From NCBI GenBank assembly GCA_051453625.1, contig JBOZIK010000001.1:114695891-114723664 (forward strand): a DNA stretch of 27,774 nucleotides, written 5' to 3'. Below, in pieces: positions 20,730 to 27,774 of the stretch (position 1 is its first letter; each line of letters starts with the position of its first letter). The translations under genes and the position numbers were made by a program. The notes beneath the pieces are model-generated. The model was given only the letters and a program-made list of their open reading frames with translations, was not told the origin of the DNA and made no database searches. This stretch comes from Welwitschia mirabilis (Eukaryota > Gnetophyta > Gnetopsida > Welwitschiales).

Positions 20730-21382
20730 CCCTTTTTTCTATAAATAAGAGCATCTCATCATGCCTTTTATTTGTTATTTTCTATTGTATTTTCTTGTAA
20801 ATAAGTCCCCCTTTAAGTCTTCTCCTTATTTTTATTGCATTAAAAATTCTTGTGATAGGAGATTGAAGGGTGAAAAATTTATCTTGAGTGTTGCAAAAAG
20901 ATGTTCTCTTGGTAAAGCATTGTGTATCCTTTATTGAGGCATAACTATTTTGTAAACTAGATGTTTGATAACTTCTTAATATAAGTCCCATTTTCTTTAT
21001 TGCATATTAGTTTTTCTAATAATTCTTATGATTTATGTTGCCCTTGATCCAGTGATAATTTCTTGGGTGATATATATTATCAAGAGCAGCATTTGTTAAG
21101 GATAAAAGCAAGTAGTTTAGTTCATTCTACATTGCATTTAGATTAGGTTACATTCCCATTTGCATTTCACATTTATTTTTCTGCATTATTATTTAATTTA
21201 GGTTTTCTTATTTCCTTGAAAAAAGCAATCTAAATCTCATCTCATACTGTTTAATAAGAATATGACACTCAGGTTAATTCCCACTCCTATTAGTGTGTCA
21301 TATTATGTGAGAAATCTATTTTATTTTATGAATAACAGAATTCTCTTGAGTATAAATACTTGCATAAATACATACTTCAACA

Positions 21383-21790
21383 GTGTCAGTTAATCAAATG
21401 ATTTTATTTTTCTTATAAGTTAAGAAGATAATCTAATGTCTTGAAATTTGGCTCAAAGTTTTAACTTTGAGCTAGTTTTAGTTAACTAGATATTTTTGTT
21501 TTATTATAGGCTTACAAATGCAAGAAGACTACTAAGTTGGCACGAAATCTGAGTCAAAGTTTTAACTTTGAGGTGGTGTTAGCCAATATTTTTGAACTTT
21601 CATCACAATGCTTTGGTTTAAAATCTAACTCAAAGTTTAAAGTTTGAGGTGGTATCGATTAGCTAAGCGATGTTGTTTTACATAAGTATAAAGGTTCAAA
21701 AAAATATTTTTATGTTTATAAAGTTGGTTTGAAATTTGAATGAAAATTATAACTTTGACTCAGTATCAGTTAACTAGATAAACTCATTTT
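21383..21790 (+). repeat. Degenerate palindrome-bearing tandem repeat, right part (about 4 units)
   Basis: Units carry TTGGY-TGAAATCT-A, then a palindromic core, then GAGGTGGTRTCAGTTAACTAG. Cores lie near 21452, 21553, 21629 and 21740, so spacing is about 75-110 bases. The best core, CTCAAAGTTTTAACTTTGAG at 21452-21471, is a perfect inverted repeat with 9-base arms. The array continues from 11420-11527 across the inserted LTR element. Confidence 0.65.
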
Positions 21791-22361
21791 CAAGGCCCAT
21801 CTCAGATAATGTTTTATTATAAAAATGACATAAGTAACTTCCATTTCTTATTATTTCTTCAAATATAAATTTTTCTCTGTATATTCATCATGTTTGCATA
21901 ACATAGTCTAAAGGTCTTTTTTTAAAAATAAAATAAAATATTTTACTAAACACTTGACAATTAAGAATGATGTCAAAATTGAGTGGATTTCTATAAAGGA
22001 TTATAGCTTGAAAAAATTTAAACCGATCACAAATTAATCTAAATTTACAACTTTAAATTGAACCTTTGTCAGTTTGAAATTCCTCGATTCTTGTCTTGCT
22101 TTAAGATTATTATTGATACTTGGCATACCTTAGCTATTTAACAAAAGAGGTCTGTAGTTTTTTCAACTTACTTTACTTCATTACTAAACACATGTGCACT
22201 AGGTAACTTAAAATGAATTACACTTGTCAACTATACTGAATAAAACTTATGCTATAAATCTCATTCTTTCATGTTGAAAATTCATCATTAACTACCTGAG
22301 CCTCAGAGTTCCTTGTTTCAATTATTTTTCGATTCTTACCATCTTTTCTCAATTAATCCTT
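21791..22361. other. Non-coding AT-rich stretch
   Basis: No gene, RNA or repeat was seen between the tandem repeat and the next reading-frame remnant. Confidence 0.4.
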
Positions 22362-23031
22362 ATGGCTTTAACTCCTTCCCGTTCTCCCATTACTACATTA
22401 AGGGTGGTTAAACAAATAAAACATTATCTTTTTAACTTGGATTCTACTTAGATCAACATGAGTATTAGGAGTGTAATCTCCAGTCACCTCAGATTTCAGT
22501 TAGGCTAGAGAACAAGGTGAAGCAATTCTTGAATTGTGATTATAAATCAACTGCTAAGGTTTTAGATACCTTAAACACTTTTATTAACAAAGTTGGAAAA
22601 AAATCAATTGATGTCATCCCTTTAAGTTTTAGTCCTATGATTTATCACTTAGTGGGTGAGTACCTAAATATGAGAACTAAAGGGCTTTGTTTACAATTCA
22701 ATTAAGAAGAGTCATCTTATGATGTTTTATTAAGATAGTTTAGTTGGATGGATGAAAGTATTAGAGGAAAAAAGTTAATTGGTTACAAGGCACAAACCCT
22801 GTACCTATCCTTACTACATTACATTTTGATAAAAAGAACATAGGAAAAAACAATATAGAAAACTAAGGCTTATGAAAACTTTTAGCAAGCCCACCTAAAA
22901 GAGATCAACATGCTATTAGAGTCTTTAAGTGATATGCATCTACTACCCTTTGGTGAGAGTTCTATGGGATTGTCCTCTAAGGTTAGGAATTCTAACAAAA
23001 ATAACAAGTTCTCTTATAGCTTTAGAAATTA
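22362..23031 (+). pseudogene. Unidentified decayed reading frame
   Basis: An ATG at 22362 opens MALTPSRSPITTLRVVKQ and continues to about 22500 with few stops. After frame changes near 22500-22520, one single frame runs from 22517 to the TAA at 23029-23031, 171 codons with five internal stops (one TAA, four TAG). In similar AT-rich DNA two to three times as many would be expected. Phrases such as STAKVLDTLNTFINKVGKK, QAHLKEINMLLESLSD and GESSMGLSSKVRNSN look protein-like and helical. The TAG codons suggest former CAG. No domain is recognised. It could be a host gene fragment or the gag of yet another element. Confidence 0.4.
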
Positions 23032-23639
23032 AGTTGTTTAATTAAATGGTTTATTGTTTTAGCTCTTACTAGCTTAAACTATGGTTATCCTATGACTTAT
23101 TGTTTTGTAACATGATGTAATTAACTTTTAGCTTAAAAAAGTTTTAAATTTTTAATTTTAAATAAAGTTATCCTATGAATACCTTTACTTTCTTATGAAC
23201 ATTACAATTTTATTAAATCAAATTCAAAATAAATAATTTATCAACTTATTAAGATAATATGGAATGATTTTAAAACATTAAAGATTTCTCTTTGCTAAAA
23301 TAGAATTTAATGATTATAAATGCTACTAAATTAAAAATATGTGGATTTACATTCCATCACAGACTAGAATAAATTTTTTTTCTATTTTTTCCTTCATAAA
23401 TTGTGATAAATAGTTGTAACCTTGGTAATTAGCTGTGTATCAGATGAATCCTAGGACACAACTATTCCTTAACTTTTTATTTTCATAACTTAATTTTTTA
23501 ACCACAATAAGGAGAATGCAACCACTGTTAGAGGAGTAAAGGCCCACAGGATTTCCTTTTTTTCTTGTTTCCCCTCTTTTCTAAATCTAGATCATATCAA
23601 TTGACCCTTTAGTGAAGTTCTCATAGTTACTATATTACA
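23032..23639. other. Non-coding AT-rich stretch
   Basis: No gene was seen. A pyrimidine-rich run at 23553-23581, purine-rich on the minus strand, could be the polypurine tract of the minus-strand element that ends to its right, but no LTR could be shown. Confidence 0.35.
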
Positions 23640-23944
23640 TTATCAAAGGCCCCCACTAGGGAATATTTACCTCAATGCACTTGTAATAGAACATTATGGT
23701 TTTTTTTCCTTATTTTTATATTCATTTTTTAGAAGATATTCCATCATGTAATGAAGCATGTCTCCTTAATATTCTTAACATGAATAATGCACAATCCCCT
23801 ATTAAAGACTTACTAAGTTAACTTCCTATTTCATAATAATTAAATTTATCTTAAATAACTTAGTAAGTGGATAGTTTGAATAAACTTTAAAAAAACAATA
23901 CATCCCTTATTATCTAGTTTAAAAATTTTTATTTCATAAGTAAA

Positions 23945-24660
23945 GTGAAAGTATTATGTCCATCCTATAAGGGTTTCCCAAATAATTTAGCATAAACTTC
24001 TGATCATAATACATTCTTATTCTCTTTTCATTAACTTGATAGGTTACTATTTCATTAGGATCATATACCTCTATGGCACTATTTTCAAACATTTTTATTA
24101 TGGTATAGGGTCTTAGCTAATTTTTAAAATATTTTAATTTGAAATAGATATTTTTAAGATCATAGAATAGTACATGATCTTTTTCATTAAAATTAGTTTT
24201 CCTCCTTCTATTATCATGATATGTTTTAGTTTTTTTGTTGTATGAGTTCTTTATGTAAAAGAGATTCTTTCATTTTTTAGTCTAAGATATTCATGTTTTC
24301 TATCCATTTCTTTTGAGCTGTATCCAAGTTATACTTTAGTTCACTAGATAATGTAAATGTTTTTATTTTAAATTCAATTGGCAAAATAGCCTTTTTTTTC
24401 TATAGACTAATTCATATGATCTAAACCCTATGCTATATTATCAAGTTATTCTATAAGCCCATAAAACTTCATTTAATTTGTTATCCTAATCTATTTTCTT
24501 ACTATTTATGACCTTTACTAATATTCTATTTGTTTTTTCATTACTTCATATTAATCATTAGATTGAGGATAGTAGGAAAAAAAGGGTTTTTGGTGAATTT
24601 CATGTTTGGTCAAGAGTTTCTTAAAGACTTAACTAGTAAAATAGGTTCCTCTACCAGATA
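23945..24660 (-). pseudogene. Integrase core end and C-terminal domain of the minus-strand element
   Basis: Minus-strand traces: YYPQSN, YEVMKKQIEY (the catalytic Glu is kept), DWDNKLNEVLWAYR, FRSYELVYRKK (family FRLVYGKE), FCQLNLK, ARWHDK-like YHDNRRRK, NEKDHVLFYDLKN, then LRPYTIIKMFENSAIEV and YQVNEKRIRMYYDQK, matching the usual LGPYEI--VF-NGS and F-VNG-RLK-Y blocks that end plant Ty3/Gypsy polyproteins. Several TAA/TAG codons sit where Gln or Trp is expected. The last recognisable coding is near 23945. Confidence 0.82.
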
Positions 24661-24760
24661 NNNNNNNNNNNNNNNNNNNNNNNNNNNNNNNNNNNNNNNN
24701 NNNNNNNNNNNNNNNNNNNNNNNNNNNNNNNNNNNNNNNNNNNNNNNNNNNNNNNNNNNN
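24661..24760. other. 100-N gap with duplicated flanks
   Basis: 24555-24660 and 24761-24866 are near identical (106 bp each). Confidence 0.92.
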
Positions 24761-25492
24761 TCATTAGATTGAGGATAGTAGGAAAAAAAGAGTTTTTGGT
24801 GAATCACATGTTTGGTCAAGAGTTTCTTAAAGACTTAACTAGTAAAATAGGTTCCTCTACCAAATATAAGACTTTAAGGGTCTCCAAACTAGTAGATAAT
24901 AAGGAAGAAGTAAACTATAGTTTGAAAAGAAAAATACAATATAGCCTTATCCTAGGTCCACTTAGTAAAGTAATCAATGTAGACCAAAATATATCTTTTT
25001 CAAAAGAAGGAAAGATTTATAGATCCAATAAAGTCTATTCCCTAAGTATTAAAAGGTTCAATTGACTGAATCTATTATTATGGCATTTCTAATCTCTAGT
25101 TAAATGCTCCTTCTATTTTGGCACTTATTACATCCTTGGATATAAGCATTTAAATCTTCGAATATTGTGGACCAGTGATATTCCATATAGATAATTTTGA
25201 TCCTTATTCTTCTTGCATCACAATGTTCTTATACTTCTTTTTCATAAGATTCCTTTGAAAAATCTCTTTGTAAGACTTCTTTTATATATCTTCTAATAAA
25301 ATGATATTTGCATTTTCTAAACAACATTTTATCATGCGAAATGTAATCTTTAAATTCCTTTCATAATATTTTTCTTTCGTAGTAATCCATAAAAGATGTT
25401 AATTTTTTACTCACAATGAATTTGAATATATTGGTATACCATGGATTAGTTTTTACTTGAAAACGATGTTCATCTAGAAAGTCATATCTTAT

Positions 25493-25592
25493 NNNNNNNN
25501 NNNNNNNNNNNNNNNNNNNNNNNNNNNNNNNNNNNNNNNNNNNNNNNNNNNNNNNNNNNNNNNNNNNNNNNNNNNNNNNNNNNNNNNNNNNN
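25493..25592. other. 100-N gap with duplicated flanks
   Basis: 24808-25454 is repeated at 25593-26234. The whole right-hand piece is contained in the left-hand one. Confidence 0.92.
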
Positions 25593-26234
25593 ATGTTTGG
25601 TCAAGAGTTTCTTAAAGACTTAACTAGTAAAATAGGTTCCTCTACCAGATATAATACTTTAAGGGTCTCCAAACTAGTAGATAATAAGGAAGAAGTTAAC
25701 TATAGTTTGAAAAGAAAAATACAATATAGCCTTAGCTTAGGTCCACTTAGTAAAGTAATCAATGTAGACCAAAATATATCTTTTTCTAAAGAAGGAAGGA
25801 TTTATAGATCCAATAAAGTCTATTCCCTAAACATTAAAAAGTTCAATTGACTAAATCTATTATTATGGAATTTCTAACCTCTAGTTAAATGCTCCTTCTA
25901 TTTTGGCACTTATTATAACCTTGGATATAAGCATTTAAATCTTTGAATATTGTGGACCAGTGATATCCCATATAGATAATTTTGATCCTTATTCTTCTTG
26001 CATCACAATGTCCTTATCCTTCTTTTTCATAAGATTCCTTTGAAAAATCTCTTTATATTCTTTTATATATCTTCTAATAACATGATCTTTGCATTTTCTA
26101 AATAACATTTTATCATGTGAAGTGTAATATTTAAATTCCTTTCATAATATTTTTCTTTCGTAGTAATTCATAAAAGATGTTAATTTTTTACTCACAATGA
26201 ATTTGGATATATTGGTATACAATGGCTTAGTTTT

Positions 26235-26334
26235 NNNNNNNNNNNNNNNNNNNNNNNNNNNNNNNNNNNNNNNNNNNNNNNNNNNNNNNNNNNNNNNNNN
26301 NNNNNNNNNNNNNNNNNNNNNNNNNNNNNNNNNN
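26235..26334. other. 100-N gap with duplicated flanks
   Basis: 26177-26234 is repeated at 26335-26392, and 25396-25492 is repeated at 26335-26432. Confidence 0.9.
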
Positions 26335-26439
26335 ATGTTAATTTTTTACTCACAATGAATTTGGATATATTGGTATACAATGGATTAGTTTTTACTTAAA
26401 AAAGATGTTCATCTAGAAAGTCATATCTTATGTTTATCT

Positions 26440-27774
26440 ACTCTTTATCAAGAAATTCTAGTCTTAAGAGATGATCTACTACTACATTTTTTGTCCCTTT
26501 TTTATTAGTAATCTTTAAGTCAAATTATTAAATCAAGAGTATCCATCTCATAATCCTTGAATTTGATTCTTTTTTGTTCATCAAAAATCTAATAGCACTA
26601 TTATTTGTGTGAACTTTTACTTTATAATTTAAAATTAATTGAATTTCTCTAATGTCATCATTATTACTAACAACTTTTTCCTTGTTATTATGTAAGCTTT
26701 TTAAGTTGGTTTAAAGTTCTTACTAATATAAGAAATAACATATGTTTTGTTGTCTTCATCTTTTCTTCTTAAAACTATTCCCATAGCATGACTAGATTGT
26801 CTGTCATAATATGAAAGGTATTATCCAATTTGGTTCTTATAAAATAGGTACTAATAAAAGTTTATCCTTTTGATAAACATTTTGACATCCATTCGACTAG
26901 TCATATTCCACATCTTTTTGTAAAAGATTACTCAAAGTTTTAGTAAGTTTACTAAAGTTAGATATAATTCTTCTATAATATTTAATATGCCCTAAGAAAG
27001 TTCTTAATTCCTTTAGTTTGGTTGAGGGTGAAATGTTTTCTATAGCTATAACTTTTTGTTCATCGGTCTCAATTCATTTTTGAGATATTTTATATTCTAG
27101 TACTATGCATTCGGTCATTATAAAATGATGTTTTAACTAACTAAGTTTTATATGTTTTTCTTCACATTGAGAAATAATCAATAAATACTTTAACTAATTT
27201 TTCTATCATATGTTAGAAGATGCTATTTACTAATCTTTGAAAAGTAGCAAGGGAATTACATAGTCTAAATGATAATACTTTACACACATAAGTACCTAAT
27301 AATAAGTAAAAGTTATCTTGGCTTAATCCTCTAAAGCTAATGGGACTTGATTATAACCATTATATGCATTTAAAAAACTATAGTGTTAATGTTTAGACAC
27401 TCTTTCTAAAACCTAATCTATAAATAAAAGAGAAAAATGATCTTTATAAGTTATAGTATTTAATAATTGAAAGTATACACATATCCTCCATTTATTTTCT
27501 TTCTTTGATACCATTGTAATAGGACTAATTCATTCTAAATTAGATATAGGATAAATGAATCCAACATCTAAGAGTTTAAAAATTTCTTGTTTAATTACTT
27601 CTTGCATGTATAAATTACATCTCCTTTCAATTTACCCACTTGGTTTGATAGAGGTATCTAAATAAATCATATGTTAACATATTTTTGGATCTATTTCTTT
27701 AATATTAGTATGATCTTAAGTAAAAGCTCTTTTCTTTTTTATCAACATTCTTTTAAGTTTTCTTTTCTATAAAT
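26440..27774 (-). pseudogene. Reverse transcriptase and RNase H remnant of the minus-strand element
   Basis: Minus-strand traces in order: WRICV near 27485, KDHFSL, FLNAYNGYNQ (27378-27348, first catalytic Asp changed to Asn), DYVIPLLLF / ATFQRLVNSIF near 27250, FIDYFS (27190-27169, second Asp of the D-D pair changed to Tyr), SPSTKLKELRTFLGHIKYYRR, DRQSSHAMGIVLRRKDED, then YVISYISKNF. RNase H ends with RIMRWILL, FDLKITNKKGTKNVV and VDHLLRLEF (26493-26451), the usual NVVADHLSRLE block. There are many stops and shifts. RT copies element RNA; RNase H removes it. Both are dead here. The N-terminal part of RT continues beyond the right edge. Confidence 0.88.

Larger units (their letters stand above)
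11528..21382 (+). mobile_element. Complete non-autonomous LTR retrotransposon (LARD-like), tRNA-Asp primed
   Basis: Two direct long repeats of about 1075 bp (11528-12602 and 19947-21382 after collapsing two gap duplications) bound an internal region with a primer-binding-site remnant right after LTR1 and a purine-rich tract (AAAAGATAAGTGGGAGG) just before LTR2. The flanks GTGTT (11523-11527) and GTGTC (21383-21387) form a 5-bp target-site duplication with one transition. No RT, RNase H or integrase block was found inside on either strand, although 607 N at 18332-18938 hide part. The primer-site type fits Athila/Tat-like elements, so such a pol could have moved it in trans. The LTRs differ at roughly 15-20 percent of positions by eye, so the insertion is old. 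Confidence 0.85.
19947..21382 (+). repeat. 3' LTR of the non-autonomous element
   Basis: It aligns with 11528-12602 along its length. It starts TATTGCAC (TG has become TA) and ends TTCAACA. Two 100-N gaps with duplicated flanks (82 and 80 bp) sit inside; taking out 362 bases leaves about 1074 bp against 1075 bp in the 5' LTR. It is directly preceded by a purine-rich tract at 19927-19943. Confidence 0.85.
24761..26432 (-). pseudogene. Integrase zinc-binding domain and core, shown in redundant pieces
   Basis: In each piece the minus strand reads a blurred His-His region, YHWSTIFEDLNAYIQ, GCNKCQNRR (the Cys-Cys half of the zinc site, near 25130 and again near 25915), then GIDFIGSINLS with the first catalytic Asp kept and YILVYIDYFTKW. 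The second Asp block reads FGRGTYFTS where DRGTVFTS is usual, so Asp is Gly. The piece 25593-26234 repeats 24808-25454 with a few percent difference, and 26335-26432 repeats 25396-25492. It is one domain, not two. The open plus-strand frames here are mirror images of this coding sequence. Confidence 0.85.
23640..27774 (-). mobile_element. Second decayed Ty3/Gypsy retrotransposon, minus strand, partial
   Basis: Reading from the right edge leftwards, the minus strand gives RT, RNase H, integrase zinc-binding domain, integrase core and integrase C-terminus, the Ty3/Gypsy order. The integrase wording (GIDFIGSIN, YILVYIDYFTKW, YYPQSN) differs from that of the element at 1-5279, so it is a different family, still of OTA (Tat-like) style. 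Three 100-N gaps (24661, 25493, 26235) repeat the integrase region up to three times; the real element is about 1 kb shorter. Its 5' end is outside the window. A 3' untranslated block shared with the first element lies at 23640-23702. Confidence 0.88.

Noticed and set aside
24769-25850. Two similar plus-strand open frames (24769-25065 and 25593-25850)
   Set aside because: They lie antisense to the integrase core of the minus-strand element, and they match each other only because the sequence is repeated across a gap.
1-27774. tRNA, rRNA, CRISPR array, organelle or bacterial DNA
   Set aside because: No cloverleaf or rRNA sequence was recognised, no regular spacer-repeat array, no dense coding. 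The content is plant retrotransposon remnants.

Overview
The window looks like nuclear plant DNA. It is very AT-rich, CG dinucleotides are visibly rare, and it carries decayed Ty3/Gypsy LTR retrotransposons of the kind common in plant heterochromatin. No intact host gene, tRNA, rRNA or prokaryotic feature was found. Every protein-coding trace is broken by stops and frameshifts. The species cannot be named from the sequence.

Layout: (1) 1-5279, plus strand: gag tail, protease, reverse transcriptase (RT), RNase H and integrase of a dead Ty3/Gypsy element of the OTA (Athila/Tat) type. Its catalytic acidic residues are mostly changed. (2) 5280-7760: non-coding, with a G-rich quadruplex-like purine tract at 6217-6283 and a small hairpin at 7449-7506. 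(3) About 7760-10400, minus strand: a decayed gene with an N-terminal part resembling gag-like 'plant transposon protein' domains and a coiled-coil C-terminal part. (4) 10400-11419: non-coding, with a 22-bp minisatellite. (5) 11528-21382: one structurally complete but old LTR element, with two LTRs of about 1075 bp, a 4/5-matching target-site duplication, a decayed tRNA-Asp primer-binding site, a broken acidic gag-like region and no detectable pol. It is therefore non-autonomous and LARD-like. It sits inside (6) a degenerate palindrome-bearing tandem repeat (11420-11527 plus 21383-21790). (7) 22362-23031, plus strand: an unidentified decayed reading frame. (8) 23640-27774, minus strand: a second, different dead Ty3/Gypsy pol (RT, RNase H, integrase), running off the right edge.

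Assembly: there are 15 N runs. Thirteen are exactly 100 N, and all thirteen are flanked by direct duplications of 29 to about 690 bp that differ by a few percent. They are best read as unmerged overlapping contig ends, not real duplications. Removing them brings LTR2 to the same length as LTR1. The other two N runs (607 and 22 N) look like sized gaps.

Function: nothing here appears able to make a working protein. The most interesting leftovers are the non-autonomous element, a family of stem-loop motifs spread through its LTRs and untranslated regions, and the clear C-to-T / G-to-A decay pattern expected of methylated transposons.
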